A stretch of DNA of 64,000 nucleotides from Codonopsis lanceolata (GCA_013146195.2 CM028377.1:177608465-177672464), one strand, 5' to 3'. Numbered from the stretch's first letter, positions 44,614 to 56,295 are shown. The notes: generated from the letters alone by a model not told the origin. A program made the numbers and translations.

Positions 44614-46125
44614 CTGAGACCTGACATTCAGAGAAAGAAAAGAATACCCGTGAAGACAATAGAGAATAAATAGTGATAACAAACAAAGAAGAATGGTAAA
44701 CACAGAGCAGGCAATTGCATCAACTATTAGTCCAATCAGTTCATTTTCAAAAACTTTTAACAAGGTTCGTGTAGGCATGATCCTTCTGCACCCTCCCTAA
44801 GAAACGAAGTGCAAGTATAGCAGGTAGCTTTGCTTCAATCAAGAATTATGATTAAACAAAACCAAAACCAAAAGCTTGTGCCTAGCCTTGGGACCTAGCC
44901 GTGCTTTTTAACACTGCTCCGCTGGTCAAGTATTATGATCCTTCCTTATTTTTTCTTCAATCATTAAAAAACAAAAATCTAAAACTCAAAAACCATCCTA
45001 GAAACCCCATTTCCAAACACTAAGCAAGAAATTTTAATGGAAAAACCTACAAAGTGTAATATTTGCTTAAAACCCGTGTAAAGTAAAAATAACTCTCATT
45101 TTGGGAAAAAGACAGTAGTAGAATATTAACTTTTTCTTTTGAGCAAAAGGTACAACGACCGGTTACTTTGAAGGTTGTAATGTACTCTTATGTTATAGGA
45201 TTAGAATCTACTCGCTCCGTTACTTAATATATGTCGTTTTGGGAGAGGTTTTTTGTTCCAAAATAGATATCATTTTGCAACTTTCAATTAACTTTTTTCT
45301 TTTTTTTCAATTCTATTCATATTTATTGTAACTTGTGTTTGACTGGGTAAGAGTATCAAATGACACATCATTAATGTTTGGAGTAAAGTTAATAATGACA
45401 GTTTAATCTTTGCAATATATTTACTTAGTGACTTAGTCTGTGTGAAAAGACTCAAAACGACATATATTTTGGAACGGAGGGAGTATTACTTTTGAGCTCC
45501 CTCCGTCCCAAAAGGATAGTCTCACTTTCAACATTTTTCAGTCAAATTGTTTAAACTTTAACCACAGATTAATAAAGATTTACTTATCCTTAAAACTTTA
45601 AAAGATTGTTTTGATGGTATTCATAATATAGCATCCATGATTGAAATTTCATTACCGCAGACAAAATAAATTTCTTTAACACAACAAAAAATTCTGGAAA
45701 AAGCATAGCACTGAAATAAAGCTGAGTCAATCTTAAATAAATAAAACTTTGAAAAACCAAATAGCTTGACACAGAATCTGACGAAAATCTTCCCTCAGTA
45801 GATGCTTCTGTTAGTTCCCGAGTTCATCGATGTGATCGATCAAGTAAATAAGTCAAATTCATATCGGGCTGGAACATCACTTAAAACACTTGCAATGAGC
45901 ATTAAAATCATAAACGGAGCCAATATAAGCAAATTAATCAAATGCCTAGAAAAAAATTAAATCGAAATTCTTGAACAATACCTGCCGGCAGAGTATGAGG
46001 TGCTTGTCAGTTGCAATCAGAGATAAGATGAAGGCTGCTGGAATCGATTCAAGTCGAACCCTAAAACCCCCTTCTCATCTTCATTCAAACATCTTCTGAT
46101 AGCCAACGATACTTGCGTAATACAA
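44614..46125 (-). CDS. Small spliced unit with one predicted membrane helix, copy B
   Basis: Leader exon with donor at 45981 (CCGGCAG then GTATTG), acceptor CGTTTCTTAG, and a second exon 44796-44614. It starts MPTRTLLKVFENELIGLIVD and is hydrophobic in IACSVFTILLCLLSLFILYC. The 55 codons to the donor GTACAT are open. The next exon is uncertain: an acceptor TATACTTTTTAG further down would add eight residues and a stop. Here codon 4 is CGA, intact, unlike copy A. No family recognised. It could encode a small membrane protein or be a noncoding transcript. Confidence 0.45.
45211..45483. mobile_element. Stowaway-like MITE, copy B
   Basis: Counterpart of 29471-29730, ends CTCGCTCCGTTACTTAATAT and the complement of TATTTTGGAACGGAGGGAG, TA on both sides. 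Confidence 0.8.
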
Positions 46126-46731
46126 CTCTAAACTAAACAGAAAAATGATATTTTTTTGTTAATCCATAATGGATTTCATAGCTATAATATGGAATTACGC
46201 AAGTCTCATTGGCTACAGCCGAGATTGAGGAGGTGAAGACGGGAAGAGTTTGGGGACGCGTGGATCTATACCAGCAGAATTTCAAGTTTTCTCATGAGAA
46301 GACCGGGCGGCTGGCTACTGTTCTTCGTCGGGATAGGTTGAGTGTGCGAGGATATCTATAGATCTTTATAAGCTCCCAAATGAGAGCATCAGCTGAACTT
46401 TTTGGCCGGCTCTTTGGGCCACCGTGGATAGAAGAAATTTGGTCCCCTCTTTGCACAAATTGTGGGCCCTAACAAATATATAAAATGTTCCTAAATTATA
46501 AAGATAAAAATTTAGTTAAGTTGATTTTATGAATATTTTTTTTAAGATGAATCATTATTACTCCATCCATCAAGTATTTGTGAATTAAACTGTGAGATAG
46601 TAGAACTTGGTCTTATAAAGTAATATCTGTAAGACAGTCTTACAAGAAAGACCTACTCAATAACAAATCATGTCTGACCTTCCTTTCCAGGCAAAAAATC
46701 CTGTTTGAAAAATGATATTTTTATTTCTTAA

Positions 46732-47628
46732 CTAGTTTTACACCCGTACGTTAAATACACATGCATATATCTCTCTTAAATAAATTTATACACAAATAAA
46801 ATGAAGATAATAACAAAATAAAAAAACCTAATGAAAGGGAATAAATTATATCGGTATAATTGATATCATTTAATCCAATATTTTATGAATTGTTTAAGTC
46901 ATTTTCTCATTCATAATTTTATAGAGTTTAATAATTAATATTTTTTGTTATTAAAAGTTAGGATCTTAAGTAGTATAAATAGTAATTCAGATGTATATTC
47001 TTCTTTATATAACATATAGATTTATTAAATATTTAAAATTTGTGGTTGATATCTACTACTATGATTTAATCGTATATATTCCTATGATTAACAAATAAGT
47101 TATAATTAATTGTGGTTATTTGTAAAAATAAATTTTATTTTGATATTATAATTTCAGATATGATGAAAGAGATACAAAAGTTCAAATACATACAAGTCAT
47201 ATATGAAGATTTCCATATAAGATTTTTTTATAATTAATTGTGGTTATATTTTATTTTGTAATTACATGTATTCAATGAAAATGTTTTTTATAGCACATTT
47301 GTTCATATTTCAGTGTTATTTACTCATTTTAATTAATCAGTAAATTAAGCATGCACCAAAAGAGATTTGTATTTACAGATTTCCACATAAGTGACTAATC
47401 CTATTAAATACTACTACATAGAAACTTGATATTTTCTACAATATGTGCATATTTGCACATTTTCAATAAATCTTGAGAGTTGTGTAATCAACTAATCAGA
47501 TTTGTATTCCCATTGCATGCTAACTACTATATAATAATACTCATATATAACTTTTATTTTTTAGCAAGTTCATTTTGGCGGGATTTTATCTATTTTAGAC
47601 TACCTAGCTATATATATATATATATAGA
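46732..47628 (-). mobile_element. Non-autonomous Helitron, 897 bp, only in copy B
   Basis: On the minus strand it starts TCTATATATATA (47628) and ends in a GTGTATTTAACGTAC hairpin-like sequence, GGGTGTAAAA and CTAG (46732). It sits between A and T with no target duplication. Copy A has the uninterrupted TTTTTAA/TTTTTGA at 32993^32994. TC start, 3' hairpin, CTRR end and A^T insertion are the Helitron criteria. No ORF inside. Its end is closely similar to that at 61817-61848. Confidence 0.9.
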
Positions 47629-47790
47629 TTTTTGAAAGTGAACTATTTCAGTAAAAAAAAAAACCTTCCAAAATACAACAGTATATTTTTTGTGTCGGAA
47701 TGAAGGGAATATATATTAAGACACTAGGCTCCATAAAAAAGTTGTTGAGATGTTTTTAATAGAGGATAGATGGTTGAGATTTTTAATTTT

Positions 47791-49018
47791 GGGTTAGCTT
47801 CATCATTGGTCCTTGTACTTAAAACCTTTCTAGCAATAGTCCTTTGACTTGAAAAGTGCGTATTTGGGTCCAAAGTACTTTTTTTTGCATGCTATTTGTC
47901 CTTCCGTTGGATGTCGTAAGTAGATAAACCGTTAACTCACCATATGCGTTGCACGTGCCTTTTTTAAGGGAAAAAATGTAACTTCCGTCAATCTCTCCGT
48001 CTTTCCTCCTGTACATATACCCATGTGTAAATTACCATACTTAATCGGGGTTAAAATAATTTGTTTTTGCAATTATTGATTCTCACAACTCCCGTCCAAC
48101 CTCCATTCTCATTTCTCACCATTTTTTCCGGTGAGAAAAGCTATGGTTTTCAAATTTTTAGTTTCTTGATATCAAATGAATGGTATGACTCTTCCCTTGC
48201 ATCCCTTTCCCCAACCACTCCTACTCCTATTATCCACACCTACAACACTATCTTCCATGGATTTTCTGTTAATCTTTCATCCTCCCAGGTTCACAAGCTC
48301 CAAGCTCTCCCCTGTATTCTTGCTATTATTCTCGAACAAGTTCGCAACATCCACACCACCCGTTCCCCAGAGTTTTTGGGCGCTTGAAGACTTCCGACCG
48401 TGCTGGCCTGTTGAAGGAGTCCGATTTTGGTTCGGATCTTGTCATTGGAGTTTTGGATACTGGAATTTGGCTTGAAAGAAAGAGTTTTAACAATAAAGGT
48501 CTTGGTCTCGTGCCGGCTAAGTGGAAAGGTACTTGTGTTGCCGCAAAAGGCTTCCCTTCGAGTTCTTGTAATCTGAAATTGATCGGAGTAAGGTACTTTT
48601 CCGATGGTTTCGAGGCCACCAATGGGAAGATGAATGAAACGGTGGAGTACCGGTCACCGAGAGATTCAGACGGCCACGAAACGCACACTATATCTATTGT
48701 CATCGGTAGGTACGTATTTCCAGCATCCACTCATTTGATATCAAGAAAACTGAAATTTTGAAAATCATAGTTTTTCTCACCAATAAAAATGGTGAGAAAT
48801 GAGAATGAAGGTTGGAACGGGAGTTGTGAGAATCAATAATTGCAAAAACGAATTCATTTAGCCCCCATTAAGTATGATAGTTTACACATGGGTATATGTA
48901 CAGGAGGAGAGAGGGAGAGATTGACGGTAGTTACATTTTTGCCCTTAAAAAAGGTACGCACAATGCACATGACGCATTAACGGTTTATCTACCAACGGCA
49001 TAGAACGGAGGGATCAAT
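47791..49018. mobile_element. Pack-MULE with subtilase fragment, copy B (right end lost)
   Basis: The left TIR begins GGGTTAGCTTCATCATTGGT after TTTAATTTT (47782-47790), as in copy A. The right TIR is colinear only to GGGATCAATAG (about 49018). The outer part and right target duplication are replaced by about 230 bp of other sequence (49019-49250). The element can no longer be mobilised by its ends. Confidence 0.88.
48184..48726 (+). pseudogene. Captured subtilisin-like protease fragment, copy B
   Basis: Same extent and same frameshift (about 48388) as copy A. The catalytic Asp motif is kept (DLVIGVLDTGIW), but the His motif reads DSDGHETHT, where subtilases have GHGTH. It keeps residues lost in A (for example SDGFEATNGKMNE and GRYVFPAST) and lost others (WLER, GLVP). 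This mixed pattern is what unselected drift after duplication gives. Confidence 0.9.
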
Positions 49019-49641
49019 AGTAGTTCAATATTTAGGGGTTTCCATAAGTTGGAGAGACGTTGAGGCGGCAACTAGCGATGGACCAAGCATGCAATGCGGC
49101 TCCATATATAAAAGACTTTCATTGATAAATTCAATTTGAACTATAAAAAAAAAAGTCGTGAAATACATAACCAAGGTCAACTTTTGATAAATGATTTTGG
49201 CATGGGGATCAATATATGAATCAAAGAACTCCCCACCTCCACAAAAATCTTTTTGAAAAAAAAAAAAATCCACCATTGTGAAAGCTCCAAGTATGTTCCC
49301 TCCTCTTTTACTCTTTTCTCGGGGCTTTTGTAGAAATTATGAGTCGGTATTTGTTTGACCATGGCATTGTTTGACCATGGCATTGTAGCTCGGATTTATT
49401 AGATTTTATTAAATAAAAAATGAATTAAAAAATATAGTAGGCCATAAAAAGTACTCGTAAGTCGTAACAAGAAAAGACTCATGCCGGCCACTTAGAATAT
49501 ATGAATTCCACTAAACAGTAACTCAATTTACATTTTTACGATTTTCAAATTAAATCTCTTGGTTTATTTTTTGACATATTAAACCTCTACGTAAATCTGA
49601 AAATTCAATCCAATCCTTCCTTTTTAGTTTATATGGTTTTA

Positions 49642-49979
49642 AAGCATCTCCATTGTGATTTTTGAACACTTAATAATGCCTTGAATTTTGTGCTCAGTGG
49701 CCATTAGATTCCACCTAGGAGAGAGGGAGATAATTTACTTCTTATATAAAAAGTTGGGGAAGGGGAGAGTGTCTGGGTCATTTTTACTTTTGTGTGTGGG
49801 GTGGGTGAGTTTGTTTTTATTTAGATGATGTTAAATTATTATTTTTTTTGTAAGAAGTTATATAAGAAACTTATATAATGAGAAGATATATTCTTAAATG
49901 AGTAAGAAGATAAAAATGTGTAATTAGCAATAAAACCCAATTTAAAAATTATATTAAAAATATACACATTGAAAATACT
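49642..49979. mobile_element. Tourist-like MITE, only in copy B
   Basis: Inverted ends AAGCATCTCCATTGTG and the complement of CACATTGAAAATACTT, inserted at a TTA that is single in copy A (GGTGTTACAAACC near 35075). The exact end base is uncertain by one or two positions. Confidence 0.7.
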
Positions 49980-50152
49980 TTACAAACCATGACTGGGGAC
50001 CCATGCGGAGTCTCACGTGGCATAATCATCATTAATAGCCATTGTGGGAGAATGAACGACTCTCAGGAGGAGGCGCGTCAGAAATAGATCAAATCCAAAG
50101 AGAAGATTTTTAGGTAGATAATATTTCGGGGAAGTTATTGTTATATACAATA

Positions 50153-50404
50153 CTCCTTCCGTCCCTAAATTATCGTTTTTTTTTTTGTTCGTTTTAAAAT
50201 AATTGTTCAGTTTGAAATTTATTTTTTTAAAACATCACTTTTATCATTTTATCCTTATTTTTTCATTCTACTTTAATTATGAGTCACATACACATGGACT
50301 TTAAAGGAAACTACACATTAAACCAATATAAATAATCAAGTCAATTGATTTTTTCTTAAACTGTGCACCGGATCAACTAGGACGATTATTTAGGGACGGG
50401 GGAG
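50153..50404 (-). mobile_element. Stowaway-like MITE, copy B (inverted relative to copy A)
   Basis: Begins CTCCTTCCGTCCCTAAATTA and ends GATTATTTAGGGACGGGGGAG, bounded by TA. The interior matches the reverse complement of 35706-35963, while the flanks (GTTATTGTTATATA left; TGCAATTTTCTCCAAG right) match directly. Confidence 0.85.
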
Positions 50405-50517
50405 TATATATAAATGCAATTTTCTCCAAGAAAAATCTGCCAATGCTACGTAGGACTCCACTTGGATGTTTAGTCACAATTCAGTTATGGTTTATAAAAA
50501 CCATAGATGAATCCAGA

Positions 50518-50646
50518 TCTCTTGTACCACTTGCGTGTATCACTGATATACCACTTTTTATCTTTACCATTGCATCTCAATCAATGGTTGAGATGAAAAG
50601 TGATACACCAACGGTACACACAAGTGGTACAGGAGATCTGAACTCA
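50518..50646. mobile_element. Foldback MITE, 129 bp, only in copy B
   Basis: Inverted ends TGAATCCAGATCTCTTGTAC and the complement of GTACAGGAGATCTGAACTCA. Flanked by CCATAGA at 50511-50517 and 50647-50653. Copy A has a single CCATAGA near 36058. The 7-8-bp duplication points to the hAT group. Confidence 0.82.
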
Positions 50647-50953
50647 CCATAGAGAGAAGGAAGGTTTGAACTGAAATTTTAATTTTATGTGGAGGTTTAA
50701 TAAGTTGAAAAAAATAAATTTAATTTAGTATTCGTAAAAGGGTACAAGTTTTTTTTTTTTTTTGCCAATTCTCTTGACTTGTAATCTATCAATTTTACTA
50801 AGTAAATAGAAGCTATAATGGAGCTTATTTCACATACTCGATCCAAATACACATGGATATAGTTGAACTTTTTATTTAGCATAATATCATCGAAGACTAA
50901 TTATAATTACTTTATTCGTTCTACTTAAAGAGTTTATATTTGAAAAGTCTAAT

Positions 50954-51192
50954 AATTCCTAAATAATTGTTCTCTTTTTCATTATTTATCCGCTCCAAAG
51001 AAATTGTCTTTTTTTAAAACTTTTCTTATTAAAAAAATATTTTTATCAATTTATCCTTACTTTTTCTATTTACTTTAATTATACTCACATGAACAATGAC
51101 ATTAAAAGAAACAATACATTGCACCAATATTTATAATACAGTCAATTATTTTTTCATAATCAAAGAAGACGATTACGTAGGAACGAAGAGAG
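50954..51192. mobile_element. Truncated Stowaway-like MITE, copy B
   Basis: Counterpart of 36376-36614, same orientation. Confidence 0.6.
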
Positions 51193-51624
51193 TATATAAC
51201 TATTATTAAAGTTGGTTATAATTACAAAAATGCTTGAGCTATTGAGCATAACCAATTTGTTAGTTTCGAAAGTGGATGATAAAGATGAAATATTATAGAA
51301 ATGATATACATAATTTTTTGAAAGTGAAATTTAAAATGAAATATCATAAAATAGTATGGTTGACTCTTTACTAGAAACAGTAGGAATTGTTGCTTAAGTA
51401 ATGAACAACAAACATGGTAAACAATTGATTTAAATCACACATAATTATAGAAGTACAGAAGAATTCGCAAACATATATGGTAGTAGGCATATAATCATTT
51501 CTCGTTCAATAATCCTCTTCAAAGCATGCAATAAGCGGCTCCTGCAAAACATCAACGTTGAGATCACATGAACACCTTTGAGAAGTAAGGGAAAAGGATA
51601 AGGTACTTTTCTGATAATTTCAAG

Positions 51625-52380
51625 GTCTAGAAATCAAGTAGATCATAGTTAGAAATCTTGTAAGTAAATCAATTTATTACTTCGTTCGTTTCAGTCTTTC
51701 AGATAAACAGTTCACTCTAGTATTTTTAGATGTTAAGCTTATATAATTCATTTTTAAGAATTATGTCTATAATTTTCGTAACATTTTTAAGAATTATGTC
51801 TATAAACACACACTATATAAATAGGAGTTCTTCCTAGTATATTTCGAATGTGAGAATAAGACACATTGGTTTAGATGGTGACTTCTCAATTCACCTAACA
51901 ATTGACCCCAAATTCCAACAATTAATTAGGTCATGCAGCCACTCGATTCCAAGGTTTCTATGAGAATCGCATGAAGAAGGAGAAGAAGCACATGTGTATA
52001 TATATATTTTTATGGTTTCATAAGATATCTCCAAGTCCGAAAGGCTTAGGATCACAAGAGCAAATAAATTAGGGTCTTTCCTACCAAATTTTAGCGTAGT
52101 TATATTCGCATGTCTCGAACCCAAAACTTAAGGAGAACAGAGCCCAACCAGATGACGTCCGCGTTCAGGGGTGAATATTAAAGTATATCTACAAGAGCTC
52201 CTAAGGGGTACTAAAAGAGTCGTCCTCTTGAAAAACTGCACAAGAAAATGTATCCGTATATACTTTGATGGTTTTCGGTCATGACATAGTACTAGTAGAT
52301 GACAAGCTTTTCTAACTTCCTGATATGAGTCAGTTCCTCAAGCTCATCAAAGCAAAACCTAATGCAACATATATATATCT
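51625..52380. other. Intergenic sequence
   Basis: AT-rich. A short repeat ACATTTTTAAGAATTATGTCTATA-like occurs twice near 51750-51800. Minus-strand ORF 51891-52124 has no recognisable feature. No gene called. Confidence 0.4.
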
Positions 52381-52407
52381 AGTAAAAGAAGGTACATACC
52401 AATATAC

Positions 52408-52927
52408 CATGTTAATTGTGATCACTTTGTTGATGAATATTTCCCCTTTGATTCCTTCTCCATGAATTTCCTCCCGAAAGATAACTTGCTGCAGCCCCTA
52501 AACAATAAAAAAAAGTTAAATTAATTCTATAGTTTATAGAGAGAGAGAGAGATCCTACTTACTTGATGAGAGGTTTACAAAAGCTAGGCAAACAAATTCT
52601 AACACCTTTCAAGATGACACCACCATTGTCACCCAAATAGCCAATGATCTTTGCGTAGGGGTTTACTTCCGATGGAAGTAACATCACCCCGCTGTACACC
52701 CCGTCCATGAAAACCATCAAGTATATGGTACTACTACCAGGGTTTTCCTTTTCCATTCTTTTGGACAACTCCAAGCAAAATATTTTTTTTGTTTTTACTT
52801 CCTTTATTTCTCCGGGCTCGATTCTTATGATCATTCTGTAGCGATCTGGCCGAGCCGGAGGGACGAAAACCCTAATCTCCATATTTACAGATGACCTGTT
52901 TTCGAATTTGGTGAGTCCATGGCCCAT
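52408..52927 (-). CDS. Small gene of unknown function, probably two exons
   Basis: The minus-strand ORF from ATG 52927 encodes about 122 residues with no signal peptide or membrane segment. It alternates beta-like stretches (MEIRVFVPPARPDRYRMIIR; STIYLMVFMDGVYSGVMLLP; YAKIIGYLGDNGGVILKGVR), suggesting one small beta-rich domain. A consensus donor CAA/GTAAGT lies at 52562, overlapping the apparent stop. An acceptor TTGTTTAG opens an exon at 52497 that is fully open for 30 codons (LQQVIFREEIHGEGIKGEIF), but only in a phase that does not fit that donor. Either another donor is used or one base is wrong. The family is not recognised. A MULE lies 252 bp upstream. Confidence 0.55.
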
Positions 52928-53178
52928 TGATACTGTGTTGGATTGAACTGATCAACTGAGAGATCAACAAGAGCTAGCGGTAGCGGACTTGACTTGCCGG
53001 TTTTATTCTCTTTGTCCTCCTATTTGCAATCAACTTTAACTTTCTCTTTTTTTGGAAAGAGTATTTTAAAAGGCTTTTCTCTAACAGACTAACATATTTA
53101 AATAGTTAGAAAATAATTTTTTTTAAAAAACAAATTGAAGCTAAACTACACTAAAAGTAAGTTTAGGTATTTTATAAT

Positions 53179-54551
53179 TGGCAAACAACCCAAATGGCCC
53201 CCGTACTTTTTGGGTTTCTCGGTTTTGGTCCCAATTGCTCGGAATTGGTCCTTAAGCTGAAATTTTCCGTGGTCTTGGTCCTTCCGTTCAGTTCCGACAG
53301 TTAAGTTTCCTCACGTGCGTATCACGTGACTTTGGCCAGGGGTAAAATGGTCAAGTAAGTTTAGAAAGTTCAGAGACCATTTAGTACTAAAACAATTCTA
53401 TAGAAGACTGTTGAATTTCTGGACAATTGTCGCCCGGTGGAGGTGTAGCGGTGGTTCTAGTTTGAGAGAGAGCCACTTAGATCTCATGTACTTGGTAGGC
53501 TGATATTCTCAATTTACTTTCAATCTAGAGCACAAAGAATATGAGAACTTCCTGGTATGAAGGCCGAACCTCCAAAGATGGATACATAGCCGAAGTTCTT
53601 GATGGGATGAGAGGTTCTGGACAAGCATCGCCAACAAATATAAAACCCAACTGCCATGGAGGAAATTTATTCTTAAAGTGGATGAACTCTGTGTTTTGTA
53701 ATGCTCGTTCTCATTTAGATTTCTTCAGTTGGTCCGAATTGAAACCCTCGTTCCTGCAATCTTGCAAACAGAAAAGGGGGCTTCGAAGAGGGACTAGAGA
53801 CATCCAATTTCTTCCTCTTCTTTTTTTTTTCTCTCTCTCTCTCCTTCCTCTGTAAATAGCAAAAACAGAACACCATCATCCAAGGACAATTAAGATTTGA
53901 AGATCGATTGGGAGGGAAATAGAGATTTGGTGAAGGAAAATTTTAGGATAAAGTTAGTAGTGGCAACACCATTGAAAGAGCTTAGATCATCAAAGGATTT
54001 GTGATTTTGATCTGCAGGGTCTAGTTTCTGAAAGATAGAAAGTTTCTAGAGAGAGAAAGAAGATCGAGGAGGGTTGGTGGACGGTGGAGAGAAATAAGAG
54101 AGGGGTTAGATCTAGTTTCTGGTGAAGATGAGAGTTTAGAGAGGCTGGACAGTGGAGGTGGTTGGTGGATTGTGAGGGTAGAGGAGGTAGTGGGTGGGCG
54201 GGATTTTTTTGGAGTGTTTCCTGGGGAAGTGATGGGTGAGATGGAAGGGGGCAAAGAGAGGGGAAAATGGCACGAGAACTCGGTTATGAGGAGGAAGGAG
54301 ATGATATACAATTAGGCCCCCTAAAATAAGATTATTGCTAAATTGTCCCTTATAAGTTGAAATGACAAATTTGTCCCAACCAAAAATCACATGAGATGCA
54401 CGTGGTTAGATTTAACGGTAGAGAATTAATAGAATTGAACGGAAGGACCAATCCCACGAAAAAAACTTAGTACAAGGAGGGAAAAAAAATTAGTTCAAAA
54501 ACCATAACCGAGAAACCCAAAAAGTACAGGAACCATTTGACTTGTTTGCCC
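53179..54551. mobile_element. Non-autonomous Mutator-like element, 1373 bp
   Basis: Inverted ends TGGCAAACAACCCAAATGGC and the complement of CATTTGACTTGTTTGCCC, with TIR similarity continuing for about 200 bp (TTTTTGGGTTTCTCGGTT; TGGTCCTTCCGTTCA). The 9-bp target duplication is TTTTATAAT at 53170-53178 and 54552-54560. The middle (53400-54300) has a CT/GA-rich stretch and short ORFs, none recognised, so capture of a gene piece is not shown. It sits just 5' of the small gene at 52927, a typical MULE position. Confidence 0.9.
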
Positions 54552-54560
54552 TTTTATAAT

Positions 54561-56295
54561 ACCTGAAAAAATAAACAATTCTACATCAAATACAGGTCAG
54601 AAATTTGGTGAAAATGACAAAAAAAATTATAAATTATACATTTTCGATTGGGAGGGAGAGAATAATGACTTATTGTGATCTTTAAACTTTAATTAAAAAA
54701 GGAAAATAAGATAAAATAGTATTTAAATCTCAGAAAAACAAAGTAAATAATTTAAAGTAGGACAAAGGGCTTAAGCAAGACTTGGGAAGACTCAACTTTA
54801 TGATAATGCCTCTTTGTTTGTAGCAAATAAAACTTTATGATAACTTGATTTCGGGTCGGTGACATTTTTGTTGTTTTTTTCTCCAGTAGACGTTGAGTGA
54901 CAATGACTATAATTCCAAATTTCTTACTATAATCCTTCATTTTCTAAACTTCTCATCTCGATATATATAAGTATTTCTATTTAATGTTTGAGATGTTTTA
55001 ACATATAAGTGTCTTTATTTTATTTTTTTGTCAAAACCAAATATTTTAAATAATTGTTTTAATACTCACTCCGTTCTGGATGAAGAGTCCACTATAAGTA
55101 TACTATTTCAGGATATTTCACTTTAAAAGTCCACTTTTAAAAAATTATGTTTAGCATCTCTATAATATTTCAATTTTATTCCTCCACATTTGATATATAC
55201 TAACATACTAATTATGCTCAAACATTTTTATAAATCTAAACTACTTTAATCCTAATTATATATACCAATGCTTTAAAAATTGCTAGATATCGGACCAGCG
55301 CCTAACGCTTAGGGCGACTAGTCGGGGCCTACAACTAACACACAATTACTCACATTTTGATAATTTTCTTAATACTATAAACTTAAATATTTAAATATAC
55401 TAATAAAAAATATCACCAAACAATATAAAAACTAAAAAAATGAATACTTGGTTAATACTCAATAGTCAATACTCCATAACACATTAACATAGTTAGTATC
55501 AATACACAATAAGTTTAATACTCTTAATACTCCCTCCATTCCGGGAAAAGCGTCTATTATTTTATTTTTGGATATACTTAAAGAATCTATTTTAAAAAAT
55601 GAAGACATGAAAATATTATTTTATTACTAACGGTTCACTAATAATATCATTATTTTTTAACTTTCAAAGAGACTATTCAGACGAAACCAAAGAGGGAGTA
55701 TAAAATGGATCATATTTTCTTGGGTCCGCAAGCCGGATAAAGGCCCTCCTGGTCTACTTCAGTCTTCAGCTACCTTCCCTTTTTCTAACGCTCTTCTGCT
55801 TTCCTAACGCTCTTCTGCTTTCACCGACCACTCACTGTGCATTCTGTAACTAACTCCCCTCCCCCCCTTCTCTCTCTCTATCTTTTAGGAGCATCACTTT
55901 ATGCCCTTATCTCCATTCTTTCTCTACTTGTCCACGGCAGTCGGTAGCTCTTTGGATGTCCTTCTTTCTTCGGTCTAAATGCAATTATTAAGTCAATTTC
56001 TTGATTGCCAAGTCTATCTAAGAAAGGTAAAGAAGGAAATAAGTCTAACGCACTCGTTAACACATAAATCAATCATGTACTAAAATATGCTCTTACACAT
56101 TTAGTTCTTGAGTTTGATTTTGACTTTGACGGCATCCTTTAATGTGTAGTGAGAGCCTAAAGTAGCTCAAACTTATGTGCATTTTAAGAATAAAATTTGC
56201 AATCAAATTAACAACTAATTAACGAGAGAGAGTAGCGTGGACGTGGAGAAATAGATCAGCAGGAGACCTTTGGGTCGATAGTCCATTTTATATTT
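54561..56295. other. AT-rich intergenic sequence with MITE remnants
   Basis: Contains one clear MITE (55530-55698) and one MITE end near 55065. 55730-55990 is more C+T-rich but no gene was found. Confidence 0.5.
55530..55698. mobile_element. Stowaway-like MITE, 169 bp
   Basis: Ends CTCCCTCCATTCCGGG and the complement of GACGAAACCAAAGAGGGAG, flanked by TA (55528-55529, 55699-55700). Confidence 0.75.

Larger units (their letters stand above)
43345..51624. repeat. Duplicated segment, copy B
   Basis: Direct copy of 27325-37075. Compared with A it lacks about 300 bp near 43685 and 1.85 kb near 46505. It has its own insertions (Helitron 46732-47628, MITEs 49642-49979 and 50518-50646) and a lesion in the right TIR of the Pack-MULE. 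It ends at 51624, where copy A is cut by the Tat element. Confidence 0.92.

Noticed and set aside
51891..52124. 77-codon minus-strand gene
   Set aside because: No domain, no splice signals and AT-rich irregular composition. Cannot be told from chance.
54021..54390. Ser/Pro-rich minus-strand protein
   Set aside because: It is the complement of the GA-rich interior of the MULE. Low-complexity composition explains the open frames.
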